Of a DNA stretch of 64,000 bases, positions 1 through 8,770 are shown piece by piece; positions within the stretch are counted from its first letter, which is position 1, and each line of letters opens with the position of its first letter. The translations under genes were made by a program, and so were the position numbers. The stretch spans positions 27,273 through 91,272 of the forward strand of contig JBCBSZ010000011.1 in NCBI GenBank assembly GCA_039818945.1, in the 5' to 3' direction. The notes beneath the pieces were generated by a model. That model was not told the DNA's origin. It saw nothing but the letters and a program-made list of their open reading frames with translations, and did no database searches. Source of the stretch: JBCBSZ01 sp039818945. GTDB lineage: Bacteria; Actinomycetota; Acidimicrobiia; Acidimicrobiales; Poriferisodalaceae.

Positions 1-571
1 CGCCCCGGGCGTGGCGGAGCTCGACGCGGAGATCGCCGACGCGCAGGCCGGTGCGGTCGGAGAAGGTCGTCGTGCACTCGGCGACATCGTCGGGGAGGAA
101 GCGGTCGCCGTCGAGCATGGCGCCGCCGGCTCGCCGGGTGGCACCGAACTGACGGGCGTTGATCGATCGGTTCCAGCCGTCGGTCGTGCGGTAGCGCTCG
201 AAGCGGGCCTGGACCTGCTCGTGGCCGACCACCGCCGGGTCTCGATGGCCGCGCGCCCGGCCGTCGGCGACGAACGCCCCGCTCCCGCCCACGTGATCGA
301 TGTGACCGTGGGTGTAGACGAGCGTGTGCACGGGCTCGTCGGACCAGGCCCGCAGCGAGTCGATCACGCCCGGCGCCGTCGCCTTGCCACTCGCGTCGAA
401 GAGCGTGAGTCCGGCTGTGGTGCGGAGGGCCACGACGTTGCTGAAGCTCTCGACCATCGCGATGGCGTCGTCGAGCTCGGACAGCTCGTTGGTGATCCGC
501 ACCGCCCGCTCGTCCGTGATGCGCTCGTCGATGATCCGCGACGACAGCTCCAGCAGATCGGCCACGTTCAT
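1..571 (-). CDS. MBL-fold metallo-hydrolase, 3' end cut off by window
   Basis: The minus strand is open from an ATG at 571 to the window edge (190 codons, no stop), so this is the N-terminal part of a longer protein. Residues about 87-95 read THGHIDHVG, the HxHxDH zinc-binding signature of the metallo-beta-lactamase fold. The preceding stretch (AGLTLFDASGKA) is the usual first beta-hairpin of that fold. The spacing and the surrounding sequence resemble alkyl-sulfatase/SdsA-like and related actinobacterial hydrolases, but the part needed to separate these families is missing. A purine-rich run (GAGGGGGG) directly precedes the ATG. It lies downstream of the diguanylate cyclase gene on the same strand with a 23-base gap. 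The substrate is unknown. Confidence 0.8.
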   Translation of the reverse strand, partial: MNVADLLELSSRIIDERITDERAVRITNELSELDDAIAMVESFSNVVALRTTAGLTLFDASGKATAPGVIDSLRAWSDEPVHTLVYTHGHIDHVGGSGAFVADGRARGHRDPAVVGHEQVQARFERYRTTDGWNRSINARQFGATRRAGGAMLDGDRFLPDDVAECTTTFSDRTGLRVGDLRVELRHARG

Positions 572-594
572 CCCCCCTCGACCGTCGGTCGGGG

Positions 595-2124
595 TCAGGC
601 TGTCACGACCCGGTTGCGTCCCGCACGCTTGGCGTCGTAGAGCGCGACGTCGGCGGCGCGGAGCACCTCGCGCACCGAGGCGACCGGTCCCTCCGCGACG
701 CCGACGCTCGTCGTCAACGACAGGCCCGCGTCGATGTCGCTCCAGGCGAACCGCTCGATGTCGACGCGGATCCGCTCGGCGAGCTGCTGGGCGCCGTCGA
801 TCCGCTCGCCGGTGAGCACGATGGCGAACTCCTCACCGCCGAGGCGGCCGACCAGGTCGCCGGATCGCACGGCGCCGGACAGGATCTCGCCGACGGCGGT
901 GAGCGTGAGATCGCCGACGTGGTGGCCGAGCTGATCGTTGACGAGCTTGAAGTGGTCGAGGTCGATGAGGATCACGGCACACCAGCCGCTCCGGTCGTCG
1001 AGCCGATCCATCTGCAGGTCGAACCACCGCCGCGACCCGACACCGGTCAGCGAGTCGGTGGAGACCTCGTGGGCGAGGTCGTCTGCTCGACGGCGGAGCG
1101 CGGCGCGGGCGACCTCGAGGTCGGCTCGTCGCTGGATCTGCGTGGCGAGCCGACCGACCTGCTCCAGCTGGTTCCGACGCACGAGCGTCGCGGATGCGCT
1201 GACGTCCTCGTAGGCGCGGTCGAAGTCGCCGAGCATCGCCTTGGCCTCGCCCCGCACCCGGTAGGCGCGGACGATCCGGTGATCGTCGCCCAGGCGGGTG
1301 AGCGCGGGGATCGCCTCGTCGAGCAGCTCGATGGCGTGCTCGGCGCGGCCCGCCGCACGGCTCGCCGACGCCTCGACCAGCTGGTGCCACGCCGAGAAGC
1401 GGAGCGAGAGCTGGGCCGCCGCGTCGCGGCTCTCGGCGGTCAGCGTGAGCGGGTCGCTGTCGTGGAGGCCGAGCAGGGCGAGCTCGGCCAGCATCGTCGG
1501 ACCGATCGCCCGGCGGGCCGAGTCGCTCGTCGCCTCGTACGCCATCCACTCCGCGGCCTCGATCGCCGCCGTCGCATCGATGGCGACGCCGCCGTGGTGC
1601 GCCTCGATCACCACGTAGCAGAGCGTGTCGGCGCAGATTGCCCGCGTGGCGTCGTCGAAGCCCTCGGCGCCGCGGAAGGCGCGGGCGCCGGCCTCTTCCG
1701 CGAGCTCGAAGGCGCACAGCTGGCCGAAGAGGATGGCGATGCCGTTCGAGGCGCGCACCGACTCGCGGTCGACGTTGGCCTCGGCGAGCAGCACCATCGC
1801 CCGGAAGGCGAGGTCGACGGCCTCGGCGATCTGCCCGGTCCGCTGGGTGAAGACGGCAGCGCCTGCGGCGGCGTAGGCCGCCTCGCTGTGGCGACCGGCG
1901 CCGCGGAGCAGGTCCATGGCCGCGAGGCTGTCGCGCACCGCCTTGTTCGGGTCGTCGTCGGTCTGCGTGGCGACCGCTCGAGCGAAGAGCAGCGCGCCGC
2001 GATCGCCGGAGTCGAGATCGGTCTCGAGCGCTGCGCCGAGATCGGCCAGGACGGCCGAGGTGTCACCGGCGAAGGCCGCCTGCCTGGCCGCTGTGGTCAG
2101 CGCATCGACATCGATCTCGCCCAC
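595..2124 (-). CDS. Diguanylate cyclase with N-terminal helical-repeat (TPR-like) sensor region
   Basis: 509 residues starting at GTG. The C-terminal about 165 residues form a GGDEF domain: the metal-binding stretch IDLDHFKLVND, then the active-site GGEEF near residue 430. An RxxD product-inhibition site (RSGD) lies five residues before GGEEF, so the enzyme should make cyclic-di-GMP and be feedback inhibited. The first about 330 residues are Ala/Leu/Arg-rich helix pairs with periodic LLF/AxxxA patterns, like the TPR repeats fused to GGDEF domains in many actinobacteria. There is no membrane segment, so it is a cytoplasmic sensor. Its signal is unknown; the helical region may bind a protein partner. 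A short, probably coiled linker (LEVARAALRRRADDLAHEV) joins the two halves, as is usual in GGDEF dimers. Confidence 0.9.
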   Translation of the reverse strand: MGEIDVDALTTAARQAAFAGDTSAVLADLGAALETDLDSGDRGALLFARAVATQTDDDPNKAVRDSLAAMDLLRGAGRHSEAAYAAAGAAVFTQRTGQIAEAVDLAFRAMVLLAEANVDRESVRASNGIAILFGQLCAFELAEEAGARAFRGAEGFDDATRAICADTLCYVVIEAHHGGVAIDATAAIEAAEWMAYEATSDSARRAIGPTMLAELALLGLHDSDPLTLTAESRDAAAQLSLRFSAWHQLVEASASRAAGRAEHAIELLDEAIPALTRLGDDHRIVRAYRVRGEAKAMLGDFDRAYEDVSASATLVRRNQLEQVGRLATQIQRRADLEVARAALRRRADDLAHEVSTDSLTGVGSRRWFDLQMDRLDDRSGWCAVILIDLDHFKLVNDQLGHHVGDLTLTAVGEILSGAVRSGDLVGRLGGEEFAIVLTGERIDGAQQLAERIRVDIERFAWSDIDAGLSLTTSVGVAEGPVASVREVLRAADVALYDAKRAGRNRVVTA

Positions 2125-2172
2125 GTGTCCCCATCTGTCACCGGGCGACCCCGGCGCCGAGACCGCCGGGTC

Positions 2173-3408
2173 TCAGGTCTGGGTGCCCACCTTCAGCGAG
2201 CTGAAGGGTACGTCCTTGTCGACGCTCGGCTCGCGAGGCAGGCCCAACACGCGGTCGCCGATGATGTTCTTCTGGATCTCGTCGGTCCCGCCGGCGATGT
2301 TGGCGGAGAAGCTCCGGAGCACCAGGGTGGACCACTTGGAGCCGGACTCGTCGTCGCCGCCCCAGGCGAGGCCGGCGGGCCCGTCGAGCTCGAGCGCCAG
2401 CGATCGGGTCATGCGCGCGATCACGGCACCGTGCAGCTTGCCGAGCGAGCCCCCGGGGCCAGGCGCCCGACCGGCCTTGAGCTCGGCCCTGGTCCGCATC
2501 GACACCAGGCTCTTCGCCGTCTCCTCGGAGTAGACCTTCATCAGCTCCTGGCGGACGACGGGATCGTCGGTGCGGCCCCGCCGCTTGGCGAGCGAGGCGA
2601 GCATGTCGTAGGTCGGCGTCGTCACACCGCTCTTGGCGCCCGTCCCGATGGCGACGCGCTCGTACATGAGCATCGCCGTGGCCAGGCGCCAGCCCTCGTT
2701 GAGCGGGCCGACCTGCCAGTTCGCCGGGATGCGGACGTCGGTGAAGAAGATCTCGTTGAAGTGCATGCCGCCGTCGATCTGGTGGATCGGGCGGATCTCC
2801 ACGCCGGGAGCCCGCATGTCGACGATGAACATCGAGATGCCGCGGTGCTTGGGCTGATCGGCGTCGGTCCGGGCGATGAGGATGCCGTAGTCGCACACGT
2901 GGGCGAGCGTCGTCCAGACCTTCTGGCCGTTGATGATCCACTCGTCGCCGTCGCGGACCGCACGGGTCTGGAGGCTGGCGACGTCGGAGCCGGCGCCCGG
3001 CTCGGAGAACATCTGGCACCAGATCTCCTCGCCCGAGATGTTCTTGGCCAGGAAGCGGGCCTTCTGCTCGTCGGAGCCGAAGTCGTTGAGGACCGGGAGG
3101 CACATGCCGTGGGTGATCGTGAGCTGCGAGGTCATGTCGGGGTAGTCGCCGTAGACCTCACGCCAGATGCGCTCGTGGGCCTTGGTCAGGCCCTGGCCGC
3201 CGTACTCCTTCGGGTACACGAGCCCGGCGAGCCCGGCGTCGGCCAGCGCCGCCTGGAACTTCTGCTGCACCGCGATCGCCTGGTCGCTGCGGGGATCGGG
3301 GCCCAGGTAGGGCATGCCGGTGGCGTGCTCGTCGAGGAACTCGCGGCACCGGGCCCGGAAGGCCTCGGCCTCGTCGGCGGACAGCTCGGCATCGAGGGTG
3401 GCGCTCAT
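2173..3408 (-). CDS. Acyl-CoA dehydrogenase
   Basis: 411 residues, the normal length for the family. It oxidises an acyl-CoA to the 2-enoyl-CoA with FAD. Visible hallmarks are the FAD-contact stretch QMFSEPGAGSD about one third in, the signature IIGDRVLGLPREP near the C-terminus, and GGTDEIQKN just before it, which lies in the region of the adenine/FAD dimer contact. It belongs to the larger actinobacterial group (FadE-like) used for branched, aromatic or sterol side chains rather than to the short-chain butyryl group, but the substrate cannot be read from sequence. The ATG at 3408 is seven bases downstream of a TACAAT -10 box, so the mRNA is probably leaderless. It is divergent from a MarR regulator, which is the obvious candidate to control it. 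Confidence 0.93.
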   Translation of the reverse strand: MSATLDAELSADEAEAFRARCREFLDEHATGMPYLGPDPRSDQAIAVQQKFQAALADAGLAGLVYPKEYGGQGLTKAHERIWREVYGDYPDMTSQLTITHGMCLPVLNDFGSDEQKARFLAKNISGEEIWCQMFSEPGAGSDVASLQTRAVRDGDEWIINGQKVWTTLAHVCDYGILIARTDADQPKHRGISMFIVDMRAPGVEIRPIHQIDGGMHFNEIFFTDVRIPANWQVGPLNEGWRLATAMLMYERVAIGTGAKSGVTTPTYDMLASLAKRRGRTDDPVVRQELMKVYSEETAKSLVSMRTRAELKAGRAPGPGGSLGKLHGAVIARMTRSLALELDGPAGLAWGGDDESGSKWSTLVLRSFSANIAGGTDEIQKNIIGDRVLGLPREPSVDKDVPFSSLKVGTQT

Positions 3409-3415
3409 GGCCGGT

Positions 3416-3421
3416 ATTGTA
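3416..3421 (-). promoter_or_regulatory. -10 box TACAAT for leaderless acyl-CoA dehydrogenase mRNA
   Basis: TACAAT on the minus strand matches the actinobacterial TAnnnT -10 element and lies exactly seven bases before the ATG at 3408. Transcription would therefore start at or next to the A of the start codon. A weak -35-like ACGACA lies 18 bases further upstream. It overlaps the imperfect palindrome at 3419-3447. Confidence 0.6.
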
Positions 3422-3447
3422 TGGCGCCAGACGGTCCGGTGTCGTAT
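3419..3447. promoter_or_regulatory. Candidate MarR operator in divergent intergenic region
   Basis: Imperfect inverted repeat with 13-base arms (GTATGGCGCCAGA and TCCGGTGTCGTAT, 8 of 13 positions pairing) around a 3-base centre. It sits between the divergently transcribed acyl-CoA dehydrogenase and MarR genes and covers the dehydrogenase -10 box. MarR proteins typically bind such sites and repress both genes. The assignment rests on position and partial symmetry only. Confidence 0.35.
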
Positions 3448-3466
3448 CTCTTGGAGGAGGGCGGTG

Positions 3467-3931
3467 ATGGCGAACGAGCGCAGCAGTCACGAGCTGGACG
3501 CCCCGCCGTGGCTTCGGGTCGAGACCACGCTGATGGCCACGGCACGGGCGCTCCGTCAGGCCTACGACCGCCGGCTCGAACCGCTCGGGTTGCACCTGTC
3601 GCAGGCGAGCCTGCTCGCCTACGTCGCCGAGGTGGGCTCCCAGCCCCAGACCCGGATCGCCGAACGACTCGGTCTGGGCCGAGCCGCGACCGGTTCGATG
3701 ATCGATGCGCTCGAGGCCCGCGACCTGGTCCGGCGGGGACCCGATCCGGACGATCGGCGGGTGTGGCTGGTCGAGATCACCGCCGCGGGCAAGGAGCTCG
3801 CCGACCGCGTCGCGGACGTCGACCAGACCCTGCGCAGGGAGCTGCGGGCCGGCACGACGAAACAGGACCGCCAGCAGCTCGCGGCGATCCTCCTCCGCCT
3901 CCAGGCGAACCTCGCCGAGGTGCTCGACTGA
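3467..3931 (+). CDS. MarR-family transcriptional regulator
   Basis: 154 residues; the start is fixed by a Shine-Dalgarno GGAGGAGG at 3453-3460, six bases before the ATG. The open frame continues upstream but would run into the divergent gene. The winged-helix core is clear: a recognition-helix region (RIAERLGLGRAATGSMIDAL) followed by the wing signature DPDDRRVWLVEIT, where MarR proteins show DxRDRR. N- and C-terminal helices (about 15-45 and 115-150) would form the dimer interface. MarR proteins usually repress a neighbouring operon and release DNA on binding a small lipophilic or phenolic ligand. Given the divergent acyl-CoA dehydrogenase, an acyl-CoA or its precursor acid is a reasonable but untested ligand. 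Confidence 0.9.
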   Translation: MANERSSHELDAPPWLRVETTLMATARALRQAYDRRLEPLGLHLSQASLLAYVAEVGSQPQTRIAERLGLGRAATGSMIDALEARDLVRRGPDPDDRRVWLVEITAAGKELADRVADVDQTLRRELRAGTTKQDRQQLAAILLRLQANLAEVLD

Positions 3932-3952
3932 TCCGACCCACCGCCGGCCCGC

Positions 3953-4612
3953 TCAGACCGGCTGCGGGACGTACCGCAGGTAGGGCAGCGGTGCCTCGAA
4001 ACCGCCGGGGTACCTCGCCCTCGCCTCGTCGTCGCTGACCGAGGGGAGGACGATCACGTCGTCGCCGTCGGTCCAGTTCGCCGGCGTGGCCACCTGCTCG
4101 GACGCCGTCAGCTGGACGGAGTCGATGATCCGGAGGATCTCGACGAAGTTCCGGCCCGTGGTCATCGGATAGGTCAACATGACCCGGATCGTCTTGTCGG
4201 GGGCGATGACGAAGACCGTCCGCGCGGTCGCGTTGTCGGCGGCCGTCCGGCCGTCGGAGGAGGTTCCGGCGTCGGCCGGCAACATGTCGTAGAGCTTGAC
4301 GATCTCGAGGTCGGGGTCGCCGATGAGCGGGTAGTTGGGTGCCCGTCCCTGGGACCGTTCGATGTCGGCCGCCCAGCGCTCGTGGTCGCCCACGCCGTCG
4401 ACGCTGATGCCGAGGATCTTGCAGTTCCTGGCGTCGAACTCGGGCTTGAGCGCGGCGAGGGTGCCGAGCTCGGTGGTGCAGACCGGTGTGAAGTCCTTCG
4501 GGTGGGAGAAGAGGAGCGCCCAGCTGTCGCCGATCCACTCGTGGAACCGGATCGGGCCGGCGGTCGTGTCCGTGGAGAAGTCGGGCGCGATGGTGTTGAG
4601 ACGCAGGGTCAT
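3953..4612 (-). CDS. 1-Cys peroxiredoxin (Prx6 type)
   Basis: 219 residues, the typical Prx6 length. It reduces hydrogen peroxide and organic hydroperoxides through a peroxidatic cysteine (Cys45 in PVCTTE, inside the family block HPKDFTPVCTTE). The C-terminal extension of the Prx6 class is present (near PANWTDGDDVIVLPSVSDDEA), and no resolving cysteine is seen in the usual 2-Cys position, so reduction must use an outside thiol. A TACGGT -10 box at 4646-4651 and an AGGAAG Shine-Dalgarno at 4620-4625, seven bases before the ATG, support a separate promoter. It is convergent with the MarR gene and stands alone, so it is probably a general oxidative-stress gene. Confidence 0.95.
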   Translation of the reverse strand: MTLRLNTIAPDFSTDTTAGPIRFHEWIGDSWALLFSHPKDFTPVCTTELGTLAALKPEFDARNCKILGISVDGVGDHERWAADIERSQGRAPNYPLIGDPDLEIVKLYDMLPADAGTSSDGRTAADNATARTVFVIAPDKTIRVMLTYPMTTGRNFVEILRIIDSVQLTASEQVATPANWTDGDDVIVLPSVSDDEARARYPGGFEAPLPYLRYVPQPV

Positions 4613-4645
4613 GAGCGTGCTTCCTGTGATCGTCGGACCCCGGGG

Positions 4646-4651
4646 ACCGTA
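4646..4651 (-). promoter_or_regulatory. -10 box TACGGT of the peroxiredoxin gene
   Basis: A TAnnnT hexamer on the minus strand 33 bases upstream of the ATG. It would give a short leader containing the AGGAAG ribosome-binding site at 4620-4625. Confidence 0.4.
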
Positions 4652-4701
4652 CGAACACGACGTTGGAGCCCTGTTGGGTGCCCGGGAGCGGCCCGACCGC
4701 C

Positions 4702-7700
4702 TCAGCCCGCGTGGGCGTCGGCGCGACGTCGGAGCCGACGCACCCAGGCGGCGACGCCGGCGAGGTCGGTGGCGGAGGCCTCGCCCTCCAGGGCATCGAG
4801 GTCGGCGGCTCGATCCCCGCCCTGGCGCACGTCGAGCTCGGCGAGGGCGACCCGAGCGCGCAGCTCCAGGAGCGTCGATCCCACCTCGTACGCCCGCGCC
4901 CGCGCGAACGCGAGGTGCTCGGTCGCCTCATCGGAACGTTCGAGCAGGCCGAGCAGTCGGCCGACGGGGAGCGCCACCCAACCGTGCAGCAGGATCCCGT
5001 CGGACAGCGACACGAGCCGCTCGCTGCGGTGCTCGAGCAGGCCGAGCAACCAGCCGGCGCGCTCGCGATCGTCGAGCTCGGCGACCGCGCCGGCCAGGAG
5101 CACCGCCGAGAGGAACTGCAGCGGTGGTTCGGCGAGGGAGTCGAAGTCGGAGCGGGGCATCGAGGCGAGGAGCGCCTCGGCCTCGTCGCGGCGGTCGTGC
5201 TCGGCGAGGAGCAGGGCCAGCGGGGCGCGCCAGGAGACCGTGTCCTGGTCGGCGAGCCGGCGCCGGAACTCCGGCTCGATCGTGTCGAGCCGGTGCCGTT
5301 CGTAGGACAGCCCGGCGATCTGCAGGTTCACGACGTCGAGACGTCCGCTGTCGAAGTGCCCGAACCGCTCGAGGGCGTCGGTGATGTGGCGCTCGGCGGC
5401 GTCGAGCCGGCCCATCATCAGGTCGATGCCGATCTCCAGGTTCGCGGCGTCGTACGCCACGAGCTCGGACCGCTCCCGCTCGGCCAGCGATCTCAGGCGG
5501 TCGAGCTCCTGCTCGGCGGCCGCCCGCCTGCCGTCCTCGAGCGCCAGCACGACCAGCGCCCGCCTCGCCATCGCCTCGCCATCGCCGAAACCGGCCGCCA
5601 GCGCACGGTCCAGCGCCTGGCGGGCCGTGCCACGCCGTTGCGACGTCGAGCCGGCGATGTCGGCGATCCGCCACCGCTCCAGGAGCACGTTGGTCATGAG
5701 CTCGTCCGAGCCGATCTCGACGGCGACGTGGAGCGCTCGGCGCAGCGCCAGCCAGGCGCGGGGCAGGTCGCCGACCTCCCCGGCGTTCGATGCGAGGGCG
5801 CACTCGAGCAGGATGTGCTGCCGCGGCGTGAGGGCGTCGGGGTCGGCCGCCAGCGTGCGGGCCGCCATGTCGGTCGCCTCCGCCGCCGGCGACCAGTACG
5901 CCTGCCACCTGCTGGTGGCGGGGCCGCCGGCGAGGCAGAGCGTGGCGGAGATCATCACCTCTCGATGGCCGACCGATTCGGCGGTGGCGTACGCCCGCCG
6001 GGCTGCCTCGTGGGAGCCCAGCACGTCACCCGTGCGTTTCCTCGCGATCGCCAGGTCGCACCACAGCTCGGCCTCGAGGCGGTGCCGTGGCGCGGCCGGA
6101 CCGACGTCGTGTTCGAGGGCGGCCAGCGCCTCCTCGGCCTGGCACTGGGCGACACCGGACTCGTGGCGGGCGAACGACGCCCCGATCGCCCGCCGGGCCG
6201 CCCTCGCTGCGTCGAGCGCGGTGCCCGCCGGCGCGCCGAGGGCGAGGTGGTGGGCGGTCTGCGCCACCCTCGCCGGGTCGCTGCTGGGGGCCGACCACAG
6301 CCAGCGGCCGATCAGGGAGTGCCACTGGGCACGACGGACCCGGCTGAGCCCGGCCACGATGGCCTCCCGCACGAGATCGTGGCGGAACGCCAACCGTCCC
6401 ACGCGCTCGCCGGTCTCGACGAGGAGGCCCGTGTCGATCGCCTCGTCGACGACCTCGGCGGCGTCGTCGAGACCGATCTCGGCCACGCGGGCGATCGCCG
6501 GGAGGTCGAACTCGCCGCCCCAGAGCGCCGCCACCGTCAGCAGCTCGCTCGCCGGGGACGGCAGATCGGCGACCCGACCGGCGATGACCTGGCGCAGGGA
6601 GCTGGGCAGGTCGAGTCGCTCGAACGACGTCACCGGGTCGCCGGGGTCGATCGCCCGGAGCAGCTCGACGGCGAAGTAGGCGTTGCCGCCCGAACGGCGG
6701 TGGACCTCGTCGGCGACGGCGCGTCCCCCGTCCCCGAGCAGCGCGGCGGCCAGCGACGTGACGGCCTCGCCGTCGAGCTCGGCGATGTCGACGGGCGCCG
6801 AGCCGATGGAGCCCCGCAACCAGGCGAGCTCCGAGCGCAGCGCGCCGGGGATCTCGCCCTCCCGCACCGTCACCAGCACGGCGACGGAGGTCCCCGCGAG
6901 GCGGCGGATGGCGAACACGAGGAACTCCCAGAGGCGGGGGCCCGCCCAGTGCGCGTCCTCGACGACGAGGACGAGCGGCCGACGAACGGCGAGGCGGCCG
7001 AGCAGGCGCACCAGGGCGTCGAAGCGCTGGAAGCGGGCCGTGTCGTCCTGATCGTGGATCGAGGAGGGCCCGGTCGTCCACGGGTCGACGTCGGCGAGCA
7101 GCCCGCGGTCGTCGCCCAGCAGGGCTCCGACGCCGTCGCGCCCCGCGATCTCGACGGCCTCCCGCAGCGGTGACAGCAGGGGGAGCAGGCCGGCCCCCCG
7201 GGCCTGCCGGTCGCACTGGACCTGCACGACCTCGAGCTGGGGCCCGGCGGCGGCGAGCGCGGCGTCGACGAGCCTGGTCTTGCCGACACCGGCGTCGCCG
7301 CTGATCACGGCCACCTTGTGCTCGCCGTGGCCCGCAGCCGTCAGGACGTCGCGCACCGCGGCCAGCTCGGCGTCGCGTCCGACGAAGGGCTCGTCGCCTC
7401 GACCGGGACCGGACGGGGCCGACGGCCGCCGGACGCCGAGGAGCTCCCGGTCGTGGGCGAGGATCCGCCGTTCGAGCTCGCACAGCTCCGCGCCCGGCTC
7501 GAGGCCGAGCTCGTCGAGGAGCGTCCGGCGCGCCCGCCCGTACGCCCGCAGCGCCTCACCCTGGTGACCGGCCCGGTACCAGGCGGTCATCAGGAGGGCC
7601 CAGCCGCGCTCGGCGAGCGGATCGTCGTCGACCAGCTCTTCGGCCATGGAGACGGCTGCCCTCGCCCGACCGCTGTCGAGGAGCGCGTCGACCCGGAGCT

Positions 7701-8235
7701 CCTGCGCGTCACGGTGCAGACCACGGAGTCGGCTGACGGCGACCTGTGCGAAGGGCAGCTCGGCGGCCTCGGCGAACGGCTCACCGCGCCAGCGGGACAG
7801 CGCCGCCTCGATGCGGGCGACTCGCAGCGCCGGTCGACCGGCCTCGCGGGCGGCGGTGATCTCGTCCTCGAAGCGCTCGGCGTCGAGGGCACCGGCGGGG
7901 AGCTCGAGCGTGTACGTGTGGGCGTCGCGACGCAGGACGGAGGCCGCACGGGACGGTCGGGAGGGCTCCAGGATGCGACGCAGGTTGGAGGCGTAGGCGC
8001 GCACGCTCGCGTCGGGGGCGCCGGGCGGTCGGTCGGGCCAGAGCGCCTCGACGACGAGGTCGAGCGGCACGGCCTGGCGGTGCGAGGCGACCAGGCGGAG
8101 CAGGAGCAGCCGCTGCTTGAGGGGCCCGGGGTCGGCCGGGCGCCCGCCGACCGTCAGCGCGAGCGAGCCCAGCACACCCACCTCGAGCTCGTCGAGCCGT
8201 CCCCCCGGCGACCCGTCGCGCGCCACCGGCGTCAC
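4702..8235 (-). CDS. BTAD/AfsR-type transcriptional regulator with AAA ATPase and TPR repeats
   Basis: 1177 residues from a GTG preceded by GGGGAG. Domain order: OmpR-like winged helix (about 10-105, LGSLALTVGGRPADPGPLKQ start), bacterial transcriptional activation domain (about 110-255, ending ELGLEPGAELCELERRIL), an AAA/NACHT-like ATPase with Walker A GDAGVGKT near residue 300 and a Walker B-like LVLVVEDAHWAG, then about 600 residues of helical repeats. This is the architecture of large SARP/LuxR-like (MalT/STAND) regulators that switch on secondary metabolism or catabolic genes after nucleotide-dependent oligomerisation. No biosynthetic cluster adjoins it. A perfect 11-base inverted repeat lies just upstream (8339-8386). 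The target genes and inducer are unknown. Confidence 0.9.
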   Translation of the reverse strand: MTPVARDGSPGGRLDELEVGVLGSLALTVGGRPADPGPLKQRLLLLRLVASHRQAVPLDLVVEALWPDRPPGAPDASVRAYASNLRRILEPSRPSRAASVLRRDAHTYTLELPAGALDAERFEDEITAAREAGRPALRVARIEAALSRWRGEPFAEAAELPFAQVAVSRLRGLHRDAQELRVDALLDSGRARAAVSMAEELVDDDPLAERGWALLMTAWYRAGHQGEALRAYGRARRTLLDELGLEPGAELCELERRILAHDRELLGVRRPSAPSGPGRGDEPFVGRDAELAAVRDVLTAAGHGEHKVAVISGDAGVGKTRLVDAALAAAGPQLEVVQVQCDRQARGAGLLPLLSPLREAVEIAGRDGVGALLGDDRGLLADVDPWTTGPSSIHDQDDTARFQRFDALVRLLGRLAVRRPLVLVVEDAHWAGPRLWEFLVFAIRRLAGTSVAVLVTVREGEIPGALRSELAWLRGSIGSAPVDIAELDGEAVTSLAAALLGDGGRAVADEVHRRSGGNAYFAVELLRAIDPGDPVTSFERLDLPSSLRQVIAGRVADLPSPASELLTVAALWGGEFDLPAIARVAEIGLDDAAEVVDEAIDTGLLVETGERVGRLAFRHDLVREAIVAGLSRVRRAQWHSLIGRWLWSAPSSDPARVAQTAHHLALGAPAGTALDAARAARRAIGASFARHESGVAQCQAEEALAALEHDVGPAAPRHRLEAELWCDLAIARKRTGDVLGSHEAARRAYATAESVGHREVMISATLCLAGGPATSRWQAYWSPAAEATDMAARTLAADPDALTPRQHILLECALASNAGEVGDLPRAWLALRRALHVAVEIGSDELMTNVLLERWRIADIAGSTSQRRGTARQALDRALAAGFGDGEAMARRALVVLALEDGRRAAAEQELDRLRSLAERERSELVAYDAANLEIGIDLMMGRLDAAERHITDALERFGHFDSGRLDVVNLQIAGLSYERHRLDTIEPEFRRRLADQDTVSWRAPLALLLAEHDRRDEAEALLASMPRSDFDSLAEPPLQFLSAVLLAGAVAELDDRERAGWLLGLLEHRSERLVSLSDGILLHGWVALPVGRLLGLLERSDEATEHLAFARARAYEVGSTLLELRARVALAELDVRQGGDRAADLDALEGEASATDLAGVAAWVRRLRRRADAHAG

Positions 8236-8338
8236 CCCGCGCTCCCCATCCGCTCATGCTCCCCGATCGCTGCGGCTCATCGAGCCCCCGGCCCCCACGT
8301 CCGGTGGCGACCGCTTCGACGAACGGTGAGACGATCGC

Positions 8339-8386
8339 GGAGCCGGATTCGTTCCCGATCGGTGCGAACTCCTCCAATCCGGCTCC
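8339..8386. repeat. Long inverted repeat between regulator and small gene
   Basis: Perfect 11-base arms GGAGCCGGATT (8339-8349) and AATCCGGCTCC (8376-8386) around a 26-base centre, which itself contains GTTC...GAAC and the palindrome CCGATCGG. It lies between the divergent regulator (start 8235) and the small gene at 8434. It could be a dimeric binding site, an autoregulatory operator, or a hairpin in the leader of the small gene. Confidence 0.6.
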
Positions 8387-8433
8387 AACAGGGTCGGAGC
8401 AGGATCGAGGGGACCGGCAGGGGGAGCACCATC

Positions 8434-8742
8434 ATGCACGGCGACCGCGACGACGAGGGGGGTGGGGCGACCGACCAGCAGCTCCGGTGGCTGCCGTCGG
8501 CGTGGCGCGATGCGATCGACCGATCGGAGCTGGTCCAGGTCACCCCGGTCCAGGCCTGGCGCCTCGCCTCGCTCGGTCGACGGATCGACGCCCGGATCGT
8601 CGCCTACCGCAGCGGTGCGGCGGGCCGGCACGGCGGGCCGTGCTCGTACCTCGACGCCGCACGACTCGAGGCTGCGGCCCTGGCCGAGCTGCGCGACCAC
8701 GAGGTGGAGCTCGGCCTGACCCTGGTCGCCTACGAGCGCTGA
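8434..8742 (+). CDS. Small hypothetical protein
   Basis: 102 residues from an ATG preceded by GGGGGAG at good spacing. I do not recognise a family. The sequence has no signal peptide or membrane segment. It is acidic and glycine-rich at the N-terminus (GDRDDEGGG), then shows WLPSAWRDAIDRSELV and two amphipathic helices (ARLEAAALAELRDHEVELGL). The upstream inverted repeat and the divergent large regulator suggest it may be a small partner or target of that regulator. The codon usage is ordinary for the window. A frame this long could be chance in such GC-rich DNA, so existence of the protein is only moderately sure. Confidence 0.5.
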   Translation: MHGDRDDEGGGATDQQLRWLPSAWRDAIDRSELVQVTPVQAWRLASLGRRIDARIVAYRSGAAGRHGGPCSYLDAARLEAAALAELRDHEVELGLTLVAYER

Positions 8743-8770
8743 GGCTCGCCGTCGACCCGCGGTCCGGGGG

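Noticed and set aside
919..4038. A plus-strand open frame of over 1000 codons
   Set aside because: It runs antisense to the diguanylate cyclase and acyl-CoA dehydrogenase genes. Its translation is Arg/Gly/Val-rich with no motifs. Such shadows are expected in very GC-rich DNA.
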